Assembly (NCBI GenBank): GCA_014650015.1
Contig: BMUD01000006.1
Location: 303,203 to 367,202, forward strand
From: Streptomyces griseoloalbus
GTDB taxonomy: Bacteria; Actinomycetota; Actinomycetes; Streptomycetales; Streptomycetaceae
Direction of reading: 5' to 3'
DNA: 64,000 nt
Shown: in pieces, positions 22,795 through 31,366 of the stretch
How positions within the stretch are numbered: position 1 is the first letter of the stretch
Layout of the letters: every line of letters starts with the position of its first letter
Translations under genes and position numbers: made by a program
The notes under the pieces: generated by a model
What the model was told of the DNA's origin: nothing
Database searches by the model: none
What the model saw: only the letters and a program-made list of their open reading frames with translations

Positions 22795-25700
22795 CTACAA
22801 CCCCCCGTAGAACAGCTCCTCCACCACACCCCGCGCCCTGCGTGCCGTACGCCGGTACGCGTCGAGCATGTCGCCCGCGTGGCCGGGGCCGTAGCCCAGG
22901 TAACGGCCGACGGCCCCCAGTTCCCGGGGCACGCTGGGGAAGGTGTCCCCCGCCCGGCCCCGGACCAGCATCACCGCGTTGCGGACCCGGGTGGCCAGCA
23001 CCCATGCCTCGTCGAGGATGCCGGCGTCCTCCTCGGAGAGCAGCCCGGCCGCGCGGGCGGCGGCCAGCGCCTGACGCGTCCTGGTGGTGCGCAGGCCCGG
23101 CTCCCGCGCGCCGTGCCGCAGCTGGAGCAGCTGCACGGTCCACTCCACGTCGGACAGCCCGCCCGGGCCGAGCTTGGCGTGCAGCTTGGGGTCGGCCCCG
23201 CGCGGCATCCGTTCGGACTCCATACGGGCCTTCAGCCGCCGGATCTCACGGACCGCCTCGTCGCCGAGCCCGGCGGCCGGGTAGCGCAGCGGGTCGATCA
23301 TCTCGATGAAGCGGCGGCCCAGGTCCTCGTCCCCGGCGACGGGCTCGGCGCGCAGCAGCGCGTGCCGCTCCCACACCAGCGACCAGCGCCGGTAGTACGC
23401 CTCGTACGACTTCAGCGTGCGCACCAGCGGGCCCGACTTGCCCTCCGGGCGCAGGTCGGCGTCGATGAGCAGGGGCGGGTCGGCGCTGGGGATCTGGAGC
23501 AGCCGGCGCATCTCGGAGACGACCTTGTTGGCCGCCTCGGACGCCTCCCGCTCGTCCACGCCGTCGCGCGGCTCGTGCACGAACAGGACGTCCGCGTCGG
23601 AGCCGTAGCCCAGTTCGTGCCCGCCGAAACGGCCCATGCCGATGACCGCGAACCGGGTGGGGAGCGTGTCCCCCCAGCCCTGCCGGACCACGGCGCGCAG
23701 GGTGCCGGCGAGGGTGGCGGCCGTCAGGTCGGACACCGCGCCGCCGACCAGGTCCACCAGTGCGCCCTGGTCGGCCTCGGCGGGCTGGGACTCGGTGCCG
23801 TAGGAGCCGACGATGTCGGCGGCGGACGTACGGAACAGCTCGCGGCGGCGCACCCCCCGGGCGGCCGTGACGCCCTGGACGGCGTTGTCGGCGCGGCCGA
23901 CGCCGGCCAGGATCTCCTGCTCCAGATGGGCGCGGGAGCGCACGGTGAGTCCCCCGCCGTCCCCGTCGCCGAGCAGCGCGACCGCCTCGGGGGCGCGCAT
24001 CAGCAGGTCCGGGGCGAGCCGGCCGGCGGACAGGACCCGGGCCAGGTTCTCGGCGGCGGCTCCCTCGTCGCGCAGCAGCCGCAGATACCAGGGGGTCTTG
24101 CCGAGCGCGTCGGAGACCTTGCGGAAGTTCAGCAGCCCGGCGTCCGGGTCGGCGGAGTCCGCGAACCAGCCGAGCAGCACGGGCAGCAGGGTGCGCTGGA
24201 TGGCGGCCTTGCGGGTGACGCCGGACGCCAGCGCCTCCAGGTGGCGCAGCGCGGCGGCCGGGTCGGCGTATCCGAGGGCGACCAGGCGTTCCCGTGCCGC
24301 CTCCGCGCTGAGCCGGGCCTCACCGGGGGCGAGCGCGGCGACGGCGTCGAGCAGCGGCCGGTAGAACAGCTTCTCGTGCAGCCGCCGTACGACGGAGGCG
24401 TGCCGCCGCCACTCCCGGTTCAGTGTCGCGACCGGGTCGGTGCGCAGGTCGAGGGAGCGGCCCAGACGCCGCAGGTCGGCCTCGTCCTCGGGGACGAGGT
24501 GGGTGCGGCGCAGCCGGTAGAGCTGGATGCGGTGCTCCATGGAGCGCAGGAAGCGGTAGGCGTCGTCGAGCTGGGCGGCGTCCGCGCGGCCGACGTAGCC
24601 GCCGGCGGCGAGGGCCTTCAGCGCGTCGAGGGTGGTGCCGCTGCGCAGGGAGGCGTCGGCGCGGCCGTGCACCAGCTGGAGCAGCTGCACCGCGAACTCG
24701 ACGTCCCGCAGACCGCCCGGCCCCAGCTTCAGCTGCCGGTCGATCTCGGCGGCGGGGATGGTCTCCACCACCCGGCGGCGCATCTTCTGCACGTCGGCGA
24801 CGAAGTTCTCCCGCTCGGCGGCCTGCCACACCAGCGGCTGGAGCGCGGCGATGTACTCCTCGCCGAGGGCCGGGTCGCCGGCGACCGGGCGGGCCTTCAG
24901 CAGCGCCTGGAACTCCCAGGTCTTGGCCCAGCGCTGGTAGTAGGCGAGGTGGGAGGCGAGGGTGCGCACCAGCGGGCCGTTGCGGCCCTCCGGGCGCAGA
25001 TTGGCGTCGACGGGCCAGATGGAGCCCTCGACGGTGGTCTCGGAGCAGATCCGCATCATGTGCGAGGCCAGCCGGGTGGCGGCGCGCAGCGCCTTGCCCT
25101 CGTCTCCCCCGTCGACGGCCTCGCCCACGAAGATCACGTCGACGTCGGAGACGTAGTTGAGTTCGTGTCCCCCGCACTTGCCCATCGCGATCACCGCGAG
25201 CCGGCACAGGGCGGCGTCCTCGGGCGCGGCGGCACCGGCGAGCTTCAGGGCGGCGCGCAGGGTCGCGGTGGCGAGGTCGGCGAGCTCGGCGGCGGTCTGG
25301 GCGACCTCGATCGTGCCGCCTACGTCACGGGCGGCGATGGACAGCAGACAGCGCCGGTAGGCGACGCGGAGCGAGACCGGGTCGGTGGCGTCGGCGAGAC
25401 CGCGCTCGAACTCCTCGATCCCGGGGTGCAGGTCGCGTGGCTCGTAGGTGACGAGGGCCTGCCAGTCGCTCGGGTGCCGGGCCAGGTGTTCGGCGAGCGC
25501 GGCGGAGGCGCCGAGCACACCGAGCAGCCGGTCCCGCAGCGGCTTGGCCGCTATCAGCGTGTCCAGCAGCTCCTGGCGTGCGGTGGCACCGCTCTGCGCC
25601 TCCAGCAGCCGTACCAGCCCGAACAGCGCGAGATCGGGGTCGGCGGTGGCGCCGAGGGCGTCCAGCAGGACGGGGTCGTCGCGCACGGCGGCCAGCCCGG

Positions 25701-25797
25701 TACTGTCCAGCAGCCGCTCGGCGGCCGAGGGATCGGTGAAGCCGTGCCGCAGCAGCCGCGTGAAGATACTGCTCCTGCGCCCCGGCGCCGACGTCAT
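22795..25797 (-). CDS. glnE: Bifunctional glutamine synthetase adenylyltransferase/deadenylylase GlnE
   Basis: The 1000-residue enzyme starts at ATG 25797 (MTSAPGRRSSIFTRLLRHGF). Length and duplicated architecture are diagnostic: an N-terminal nucleotidyltransferase domain with GKCGGHELNYVSDVDVIFV (deadenylylation half) and a C-terminal one with GRFGGHELGYGSDADVLFV (adenylylation half), each with the G-x10-D-x-D metal-binding motif and followed by a helical domain with KLGPGGLRDVEF or KLGPGGLSDVEW. It attaches or removes AMP on the regulatory tyrosine of GlnA. In Streptomyces glnE sits in exactly this setting, several genes from glnA2. It is transcribed alone, divergent from the oxidase-like gene. 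Confidence 0.97.
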   Translation of the reverse strand: MTSAPGRRSSIFTRLLRHGFTDPSAAERLLDSTGLAAVRDDPVLLDALGATADPDLALFGLVRLLEAQSGATARQELLDTLIAAKPLRDRLLGVLGASAALAEHLARHPSDWQALVTYEPRDLHPGIEEFERGLADATDPVSLRVAYRRCLLSIAARDVGGTIEVAQTAAELADLATATLRAALKLAGAAAPEDAALCRLAVIAMGKCGGHELNYVSDVDVIFVGEAVDGGDEGKALRAATRLASHMMRICSETTVEGSIWPVDANLRPEGRNGPLVRTLASHLAYYQRWAKTWEFQALLKARPVAGDPALGEEYIAALQPLVWQAAERENFVADVQKMRRRVVETIPAAEIDRQLKLGPGGLRDVEFAVQLLQLVHGRADASLRSGTTLDALKALAAGGYVGRADAAQLDDAYRFLRSMEHRIQLYRLRRTHLVPEDEADLRRLGRSLDLRTDPVATLNREWRRHASVVRRLHEKLFYRPLLDAVAALAPGEARLSAEAARERLVALGYADPAAALRHLEALASGVTRKAAIQRTLLPVLLGWFADSADPDAGLLNFRKVSDALGKTPWYLRLLRDEGAAAENLARVLSAGRLAPDLLMRAPEAVALLGDGDGGGLTVRSRAHLEQEILAGVGRADNAVQGVTAARGVRRRELFRTSAADIVGSYGTESQPAEADQGALVDLVGGAVSDLTAATLAGTLRAVVRQGWGDTLPTRFAVIGMGRFGGHELGYGSDADVLFVHEPRDGVDEREASEAANKVVSEMRRLLQIPSADPPLLIDADLRPEGKSGPLVRTLKSYEAYYRRWSLVWERHALLRAEPVAGDEDLGRRFIEMIDPLRYPAAGLGDEAVREIRRLKARMESERMPRGADPKLHAKLGPGGLSDVEWTVQLLQLRHGAREPGLRTTRTRQALAAARAAGLLSEEDAGILDEAWVLATRVRNAVMLVRGRAGDTFPSVPRELGAVGRYLGYGPGHAGDMLDAYRRTARRARGVVEELFYGGL

Positions 25798-25998
25798 CCC
25801 CGGCCTCCCTCGTGCCTCGTGCCTCGGATCAGGGTCGTACGGCCATGAGCCTAACCGGAGTACCGGTGGACGGCCCGGGGCGGCCGCGATGAGTTCGGGG
25901 GCCGGGCGGGGTCTGATGGAGGGGGACGGAAGAAGCGCACGTACGGCTCCGACCGCGATGGAGGGCCCGTACGGCCGAACAGCGATGGAGGGCACCAC

Positions 25999-26511
25999 AT
26001 GACCGGCACGACACCCCGGACCCGCCTCGACCCGCGCTACAGCGATCCGGCGGCGACCGCGCCCCCGTGGCCCGAGGCGCGGCGCCTGCTCACGGAGGCG
26101 GAACTCTTCTGGATCTCCACGGTCCGCCCCGACGGCCGCCCCCATGTGACCCCGCTCCCGGCCGTCTGGTCGGACGGCGCGCTGCACTTCTGCACCGGGC
26201 CGGACGAGCGCAAGGCCCGCAACCTGGCGGAGAACCCGCATGTCGTGCTGACGACCGGCACCAACACCTGGGACAGGGGCTACGACCTGGTGGTCGAGGG
26301 CGAGGCGGTACGGGTCGCCGACGACGGCGCACTGCGCGGCCTGGCGGCGGCGTGGGAGGCGAAGTACGGCCGTTTCTGGCACTTCGAGGTGCGCGACGGG
26401 TACTTCCACCACGGCGCGGGACACGCCGTCGTGTACGCGGTGGCGCCGAGGACCGTTTTCGGCTTCGGTAAGGGTGAGCCGTTCAGCCAGACGAGGTGGC
26501 GGTTCGCCTGA
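25999..26511 (+). CDS. Pyridoxamine 5'-phosphate oxidase-like (split-barrel) flavin/F420-binding protein
   Basis: The 170-residue protein starts at ATG 25999 behind GGAGGGC. The fold signature is EAELFWISTVRPDGRPHVTPLPAVWSDGALHF (in part) followed by GPDERKARNLAENPHVVLTTG, which matches the FMN- or F420-binding split barrel of the PPOX family. The catalytic residues of true PdxH are not evident, so a general F420- or FMN-dependent reductase is more likely. It lies 29 bp before the glyoxalase-like gene and may be co-transcribed. Substrate unknown. Confidence 0.85.
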   Translation: MTGTTPRTRLDPRYSDPAATAPPWPEARRLLTEAELFWISTVRPDGRPHVTPLPAVWSDGALHFCTGPDERKARNLAENPHVVLTTGTNTWDRGYDLVVEGEAVRVADDGALRGLAAAWEAKYGRFWHFEVRDGYFHHGAGHAVVYAVAPRTVFGFGKGEPFSQTRWRFA

Positions 26512-26540
26512 CGCCGAAGTCGACGAAGGAGCCGGAGTTC

Positions 26541-26981
26541 ATGGACATGACCCTCGAAGTGATCCCGCTCCCGGTGAGCGACGTCGACCGGGCCCGGGAC
26601 TTCTACCGGGACAAGGTCGGTTTCCACGTCGACATCGACCAGGAGGTCATGCCGGGCCTGCGCATCGTCCAGCTGACCCCGCCCGGCTCCGGCTGCTCGA
26701 TCGCCCTCGGCCACAGCCTGTGGAAAATGACCCCCGGCCCCACTCCGGCCCCCGGTTCCTACCAGGGGCTCCAGCTCTGCGTCGCCGACATCCAGGCGGC
26801 CCACGCGGAGCTGGTCGGACGGGGTCTGGACGTCTCCGAACCGGTCCAGTACACCGAGTCCGACGGCGCCACCTTCATGTACTTCACGGACCCGGACGGC
26901 AACGGCTGGTCCGTCCAGGAGTACCGCAGGCGGGCGGCGGAGCCGCTGCACAAGGTGCTGGGGGATCCGGCGGGGGCGTAG
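26541..26981 (+). CDS. Glyoxalase/VOC-superfamily protein
   Basis: The 146-residue protein starts at ATG 26541 (MDMTLEVIPLPVSDVDRAR), with GGAG seven to ten bases upstream; ORFs open further upstream have no ribosome site. The paired VOC halves are visible: PLPVSDVDRARDFYRDKVGF at the start and EPVQYTESDGATFMYFTDPD with NGWSVQEYRRR at the end, where E/D and H residues coordinate the metal in this superfamily. It probably forms a small metal-dependent lyase, dioxygenase or antibiotic-binding protein; the sequence does not decide. Confidence 0.88.
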   Translation: MDMTLEVIPLPVSDVDRARDFYRDKVGFHVDIDQEVMPGLRIVQLTPPGSGCSIALGHSLWKMTPGPTPAPGSYQGLQLCVADIQAAHAELVGRGLDVSEPVQYTESDGATFMYFTDPDGNGWSVQEYRRRAAEPLHKVLGDPAGA

Positions 26982-27126
26982 AGCGACTCCCTCGTCCCGC
27001 CTCTTGAGTCACCCTTCACTCACCGCACCACACGTATTTCCCTCATTGCGTGTCAAACCACCCCAAATGGCCACTCGGGTGCGAACGGACGGCCATGTGT
27101 GCGGCCCGGAGCGCGACTCCCGGTCC

Positions 27127-27158
27127 ACACCGTGTCACGGGGACACCGTGTCACGGGG
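27127..27158. repeat. Two adjacent 16-bp direct repeats, each holding a palindrome
   Basis: 27127-27142 and 27143-27158 are identical. Each contains the 11-bp palindrome CCGTGTCACGG (27130-27140 and 27146-27156), 16 bp apart. They lie 40-70 bp before the start of the stress-type three-gene cassette and look like paired operators. Confidence 0.6.
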
Positions 27159-27194
27159 CACGGGCCGTACGCAGAGACTGAGGGGAAATCGCCG

Positions 27195-27818
27195 ATGAGT
27201 GAGTCCGCACGAACCGGATCCGGGAGCACTGGAGAGAAGGTCAGGGCAGAGACCTCCGCGACGGCCGGCCAGGCCAAGCAGGCCGCCGGCCAGGTCGCGG
27301 GGACCGCGGCGGATCAGGCCAGGACCGTCGTGGGTGAGGCGCGGCAGCAGGCCGGCACGGTCATGGAGGACCTGCGCAGCCGTGCGATCGACGAGGCGGA
27401 CGGGCAGGCCAGGCGGGCGGCCGACACGCTGCGGCAGTGGGCGGACGACTTCTCCGGCCTGGCCGCGCACGCCGAGAGCGACTCGCCCGCCCGCAGCCTC
27501 GCGGCCCGTGCCGGCGACAAGGGGCAGCGGGCCGCCGACTATCTGGAGCGGCAGGGAGTCGAAGGCCTCGTCGCCGACCTCCAGGGCTTCGCCCGGCGCC
27601 GCCCCGGCGCCTTCCTCGGCGGCGCGCTGCTGGCCGGACTGGCCGTCGGACGCCTGGCGAAGGTGACGCAGACGGCGTCCCGGGCCGGCGGAGACGGGCA
27701 GGGGCAGGTCACCGCGGCACCGGGCCAGGGCGCGCTGACGCCGCCGGCACCGCCCGTTCCCGCCGCCCCGGGCGCGCCGCCGGCCGGCACGCCGGGCCGC
27801 CCGTTCCCGGAGGCGTGA
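27195..27818 (+). CDS. Alanine/glutamine-rich helical protein of a membrane stress-type cassette
   Basis: The 207-residue protein starts at ATG 27195 after AGGGGAAATC. Residues 1-110 are rich in Ala, Gln and Thr (AGQAKQAAGQVAGTAADQAR), predicting amphipathic helix or coiled coil as in LEA/apolipophorin-like proteins. Residues 135-165 include a hydrophobic hairpin-like FLGGALLAGLAVGRLA. The tail is Pro/Ala-rich. It is the first gene of a tight cassette (gaps of 1 and -25 bp) with a holin-fold protein and a DUF3618 protein, a trio seen repeatedly in Streptomyces genomes. A role in envelope or osmotic stress is plausible but inferred from composition only. Confidence 0.75.
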   Translation: MSESARTGSGSTGEKVRAETSATAGQAKQAAGQVAGTAADQARTVVGEARQQAGTVMEDLRSRAIDEADGQARRAADTLRQWADDFSGLAAHAESDSPARSLAARAGDKGQRAADYLERQGVEGLVADLQGFARRRPGAFLGGALLAGLAVGRLAKVTQTASRAGGDGQGQVTAAPGQGALTPPAPPVPAAPGAPPAGTPGRPFPEA

Positions 27819-27819
27819 G

Positions 27820-28248
27820 ATGGCCACGATGTCACCGCTGTCGCGGGCCCGCTCGGCCGAGCCGCAGGTACAGGAAAGGTCCGCGGGCGAGCTGCTGTCC
27901 TCGGTGACGTCGGACCTCCAGCTCCTCTTCCGCCAGGAGGTGGAACTGGCCAAGGTCGAGATCAAGGAGGAGGGCACCAAGGCGGGCAAGGCCGCCGGGA
28001 TGTACGGCGGTGCCGGGTTCGCCGGCTACATGGTCCTGCTGTTCCTGTCGCTGGCGGCCATGTTCGGTCTGGCCGGTGTGATGGACGAGGGCTGGGCCGC
28101 CCTGATCATCGCCGCGCTGTGGGCCGTGACCGCGGCCGTGCTGTTCCAGAAGGGCCGCGCGAAGATGCGCACCGTCTCACCGAAGCCCGAGCACACCGTC
28201 CAGACGCTGAAGGAGGACGCGGAATGGGCACGTCACCCGACCAAATGA
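27820..28248 (+). CDS. Phage holin family membrane protein (Phage_holin_3_6 type)
   Basis: The 142-residue protein starts at ATG 27820, one base after the previous stop. An N-terminal amphipathic region LLSSVTSDLQLLFRQEVELAKVEIKEEGTK (in part) is followed by two transmembrane segments (about 70-90 and 96-118). That pairing of a VELAKxE helix with two membrane helices is the mark of the actinobacterial holin-superfamily proteins. Nothing suggests a phage; in Streptomyces such genes are chromosomal and accompany the genes on either side. Confidence 0.85.
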   Translation: MATMSPLSRARSAEPQVQERSAGELLSSVTSDLQLLFRQEVELAKVEIKEEGTKAGKAAGMYGGAGFAGYMVLLFLSLAAMFGLAGVMDEGWAALIIAALWAVTAAVLFQKGRAKMRTVSPKPEHTVQTLKEDAEWARHPTK

Positions 28249-28922
28249 GGGCCGAGATCGCGGCCACGCGGAATCAGCTGTCCGCGGACGTGGACCGGCT
28301 GGCCGACCGGGCCAGCCCGCGCCGCATGGCCCACCGCCGCAAGGCGCGGATGCGCCGCACGGTGTCGGGCGTCCGTGACCGCGTCATGGGCACCGCTACG
28401 CACACGGCGCACGGTATGACCGGCACCGCCCGGTCGGCGGCCGACTCGGTGCAGTCGGCGGCCGGTTCGGTGCAGGAAGGAACCGAGTGGGCGGCCGACT
28501 CGGCGCGCGAGGCCGCCGGCCAGGCGGGACAGGCCGTCCAGCAGACACCCGAGATGGCCCGCCGCCAGACCCAGGGCAATCCGATGGCCGCCGGCCTTGT
28601 CGCCTTCGGCGTCGGCCTGCTGGCCGCCTCGATGGTGCCCGCCTCGGAACGGGAACAGCAGAAGGCGTCCGAGCTGATGGAGCGCGGCGCCGAGGCGCTG
28701 GAGCCGGTGAAGCAGGCCGCCACCGAGTCCGCGCAGCACCTGAAGGAAGGCGCCAAGGAGGCCACGCAGACCGCGGCCGCGGAGGTGAAGGACACCGCGC
28801 AGCAGGCTGCCCGCACCACCCAGGACGAGGCCCGCGGCCAGGCAGGCCAGGTCACCGACCAGGCCCGCGACTCCGGTCGCAGCGTCAAGGACGAGGCCCG
28901 CGGTCGCTCCGGACCCGCCTGA
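28224..28922 (+). CDS. DUF3618 domain protein
   Basis: The 232-residue protein starts at ATG 28224 with AAGGAGGACGCGGA upstream and overlaps the holin gene by 25 bp. The N-terminus MGTSPDQMRAEIAATRNQLS followed by ADVDRLADRASPRRMAHRRK is DUF3618 (R-x-E-I-x-x-T-R-x-x-L). A hydrophobic segment at about 127-145 (NPMAAGLVAFGVGLLAASM) may span the membrane, and the C-terminal 70 residues are Ala/Gln/Glu-rich helical repeats (AKEATQTAAAEVKDTAQQAA). It completes the three-gene cassette. Confidence 0.85.
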   Translation: MGTSPDQMRAEIAATRNQLSADVDRLADRASPRRMAHRRKARMRRTVSGVRDRVMGTATHTAHGMTGTARSAADSVQSAAGSVQEGTEWAADSAREAAGQAGQAVQQTPEMARRQTQGNPMAAGLVAFGVGLLAASMVPASEREQQKASELMERGAEALEPVKQAATESAQHLKEGAKEATQTAAAEVKDTAQQAARTTQDEARGQAGQVTDQARDSGRSVKDEARGRSGPA

Positions 28923-28934
28923 GCGACGCGGAGC

Positions 28935-28976
28935 GAGCCCCGCCTCCGGCACCCGCACGGGTCAGAGGCGGGGCTC
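28935..28976 (+). terminator. Hairpin terminator of the three-gene cassette
   Basis: Perfect 12-base arms (28935-28946 and 28965-28976) follow the DUF3618 stop at 28922. Confidence 0.8.
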
Positions 28977-28982
28977 ACTCCG

Positions 28983-29058
28983 TCCGGTTCGTCGGCCGCG
29001 CTCCGGCTTGTCGGCCGCGCTCCGGTTCGTCGGCCGCGCTCCGGCTTGTCGGCCGCGT
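28983..29058. repeat. Four tandem copies of a 19-bp unit in an intergenic gap
   Basis: The unit (consensus TCCGGYTYGTCGGCCGCGC) is repeated four times, alternating between GTTCG and CTTGT forms. The 321-base gap 28923-29243 contains this array and the terminators of the neighbouring genes. A short minus-strand frame (28975-29199) ends in the repeats and has no recognisable motif or convincing ribosome site. Confidence 0.75.
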
Positions 29059-29208
29059 CCGGCTGGAAGTCCGCGCGTTCCCGTGGTTCTCGCCCACGGT
29101 CACCGGCATCGCCAGCCCCTTCGACAGGCACTCCCCCGTCGCCAGGGCGCCCGGCCGGGCCACGTCGAACGCGTGGACCCGCTCCGTGACGCATGGCACC
29201 GGCTCAGC

Positions 29209-29237
29209 CCGGGGGCCGCCGCGAGGACGGCCCCCGG
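29209..29237 (-). terminator. Terminator of the pectate lyase gene
   Basis: Perfect 10-base arms (29209-29218 and 29228-29237) lie just past the minus-strand stop at 29244. Confidence 0.8.
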
Positions 29238-29243
29238 TACGTG

Positions 29244-30788
29244 TCAGCTCGCGTACGTTTCGAATTCGGCGATCCTCGGGGTGCCCGAGGCGCTGGTGAT
29301 CTCGAAGGTGAGCTTCTTCAGGGAGGTCGGGGCGAAGCCGATGACGCCCGATCCGCTGCCGGAGGCCAGGACCGCGCCCGTGTCGTGGTTGATGACGCGG
29401 TAGGAGCCGATGGCGCCCGAGCCCGCCGCCTCACGGATGTTGACCTTGGAGACCGTGGTGGCGGAACCCCACTTGACCGAGACGGAACCGGTCGAGCCGG
29501 ACGGCGACCAGTACGTGCTCATGTTGCCGTCGCGCACGTTGCCGTAGCTCGTCCCGTCGGCCTTGCTGGTGCCGTCGGCGCCGGCGCCGAGACTGAGGTT
29601 GGTGCCGCTCGGCGGGTCGGTCGGGTCCGGGTCCGTCGGGTCCGGGTCGGTCGGGTCCGGGTCGGTCGGGTCCGGGTTCTGCGGCGTGCAGCTGCCGTCC
29701 GACACCTTCAGGCCCTTGTTGGCGCCCGCCGTCTGGCTCACGACGCTCGGTACGCAGTTGGCGGCGTCCAGGGTGTAGGCGTACGGGATGCTGACGGAGG
29801 TGTTCGACGTCGGGTTGGGACCGGCCGGGTTGTGGTCGCCGCTGCGCTCGGACCAGGTCACGTTGTCGAAGATGTTGCCGCTGACCTGCCAGTAGCCGGC
29901 CGCGTCGGTGTAGAACGTGCCGAGGACGTCCTTGGAGTCCTCGAAGTAGTTGTTGTCCACCTTCGCGCGGGCCCCGGCACGGGAGTTGATGCCGGACTCG
30001 TTCAGGTTCTTGTAGTGGTTGTTGTAGATGTGCGAGATGCCGCCGCGCAGCAGGGGCGTACGGGAGTCGATGTTCTCGTACAGGTTGTGGTGGAACGTGA
30101 CGTAGCCGTTCGAGGTGTCGCTCTCGCTGGAGCCGATCAGCCCGCCACGGCCGGAGTTGCGCAGGGTGCTGTAGGACAGCGTGACGTACTGGGTGTTGTT
30201 CTTCATGTCGAAGAGGCCGTCGAAGCCCTCCGACTCGCCGCCCGACGCCTCCAGGGTGGTGTGGTCGACCCAGACGTTGCGGACACCGCTCTCCATGCCG
30301 ATGGCGTCGCCGCCGTTCGACGTGGGCGAGCCCGACTTCTTGACGTTCCTGATGGTCACGTTCTGGATGATGATGTTGCGGGACTCACGGATGTGGATGC
30401 CCAGTTGATCGAAGACGGCGCCGTTGCCGACGCCGACGATCGTGACGTTGCTGATCTGCTTGAGCTCGATGACACCGGCGGCGGTGCTGCAACTGTCGCC
30501 CGACACCTTGCTGGTGTTGCCGTGGTTGATGGTGCCCTCGACCTGGATGACGATCGGGGTGGAGCTGCTGGCCCGGTTGCACAGGGCCTGGTGGATCGCG
30601 GTGCCGGTGGTGGCGCGGACCGTCTGGCCGCCCGCGCCGCCGGTGGTTCCGCCATTCTGGGTCGCGTAGCCGGTGGCACCGGCGGCTGCGGCAGACGCCT
30701 CGGCCGTGGACAGCGTCAGTCCCGTCGCGGCCGCGAGGGCTCCCGTGGCCGCTAACGCGGAGAGTCGCACTGCGACTGATCGTCTCAT
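29244..30788 (-). CDS. Secreted pectate lyase (PL1) with C-terminal carbohydrate-binding domain
   Basis: The 514-residue enzyme starts at ATG 30788 (MRRSVAVRLSALAATGALAA), with a signal peptide cleaved near AEASA. The beta-helix lyase (about 45-360) has VGVGNGAVFDQLGIHIRESR (in part), VWVDHTTLEA, VTFHHNLYENIDSRTPLLRG and SHIYNNHYKN, including the DH pair and RxPxxR catalytic arginine region of PL1. A Pro-Asp-Pro-Thr linker (residues about 375-400) is encoded by four 15-bp repeats at 29616-29675. The C-terminal ~120 residues (NLSLGAGADGTSKADGTSYG, ending FEITSASGTPRIAEFETYAS) form an F5/8C-like sugar-binding module. It would cleave polygalacturonate outside the cell. A LacI-type palindrome upstream suggests carbohydrate control. 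Confidence 0.94.
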   Translation of the reverse strand: MRRSVAVRLSALAATGALAAATGLTLSTAEASAAAAGATGYATQNGGTTGGAGGQTVRATTGTAIHQALCNRASSSTPIVIQVEGTINHGNTSKVSGDSCSTAAGVIELKQISNVTIVGVGNGAVFDQLGIHIRESRNIIIQNVTIRNVKKSGSPTSNGGDAIGMESGVRNVWVDHTTLEASGGESEGFDGLFDMKNNTQYVTLSYSTLRNSGRGGLIGSSESDTSNGYVTFHHNLYENIDSRTPLLRGGISHIYNNHYKNLNESGINSRAGARAKVDNNYFEDSKDVLGTFYTDAAGYWQVSGNIFDNVTWSERSGDHNPAGPNPTSNTSVSIPYAYTLDAANCVPSVVSQTAGANKGLKVSDGSCTPQNPDPTDPDPTDPDPTDPDPTDPPSGTNLSLGAGADGTSKADGTSYGNVRDGNMSTYWSPSGSTGSVSVKWGSATTVSKVNIREAAGSGAIGSYRVINHDTGAVLASGSGSGVIGFAPTSLKKLTFEITSASGTPRIAEFETYAS

Positions 30789-30905
30789 TCTCGTCTCGCC
30801 TTCCGTCCTCAAGTGCCGGGCGTTCCGCCCCGACCTGCAGTTTTCTGTCATGGGCATGTCAGTAGAGCCGATGCGGGACGGCGGGGTGGGCCGGACCCAT
30901 CGGCG

Positions 30906-30919
30906 AGAAAGCGCTTTCT
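30906..30919. promoter_or_regulatory. LacI-family-type palindromic operator upstream of pectate lyase
   Basis: AGAAAGCGCTTTCT is a perfect 14-bp palindrome with the central CG typical of LacI/GalR operators, 118 bp upstream of the lyase start. The cognate regulator is not in the window (MalR half-sites differ). Confidence 0.6.
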
Positions 30920-31129
30920 GTTGTCGCGACAGTAGAGCCACGCCCAAGGGGCTGGCAAGGTTCCGCGCAGTTACGGAAAGCTAGCTTCCGGTTTAGTGAG
31001 AAGCGCGTCAGCCGACCGGATCGGTCGGTTCGGTCGAGGCCTGCGGGATCGCGGGCGGTTGCGCCGCGGGGGCGGGGAACTGCTGAACCGCCGGCGCCCC
31101 GCGGCCAAGAGGGCCAGGATGGCCGCGGG

Positions 31130-31325
31130 CACCCGCGCCCCGGCGGAGGCCGCTGGTCGAAACCGCGCTTGGTGAGGTTGGCCGGCGACCTCTTCAGGTG
31201 CGACCACACGCCCTCGACGGGGTCGAGTTCGGGGGCGTATGGCGGCAGCTGGTAGACGGTCAGCCGTCATCGGGCGGCGATCAACTCTCGCAGGGTGCGA
31301 CTGACGTGCGTGTTCAAGTCCCGGA
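31130..31325 (-). pseudogene. Remnant of an IS630-family transposase
   Basis: On the minus strand, 31262-31325 reads DLNTHVSRTLRELIAAR and then, after a stop or frame loss, 31140-31260 reads TVYQLPPYAPELDPVEGVWS followed by HLKRSPANLTKRGFDQ. PYAPELDPVE is the classic C-terminal region of IS630-type DDE transposases, with the catalytic Glu. Only about the last 65 residues remain; the first part is missing and the join is broken. No intact terminal repeats are evident. The rest of the 30789-31366 gap holds only the pectate lyase promoter region. Confidence 0.8.
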
Positions 31326-31366
31326 CCGGCATCGGGCCTTGTCCAAGGCCGGGTATGGCGGTGGAC

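Noticed and set aside
22879-25848. A 989-codon plus-strand frame across glnE
   Set aside because: Shadow of glnE third-position GC; no family motif and low-complexity composition.
27820-28248. Holin-fold gene as a sign of prophage
   Set aside because: No endolysin, capsid or integrase nearby; this family is chromosomal in actinobacteria and part of a conserved trio.
28975-29199. Small minus-strand ORF ending in repeats
   Set aside because: No homology recalled, start context poor and half of it is the 19-bp array.
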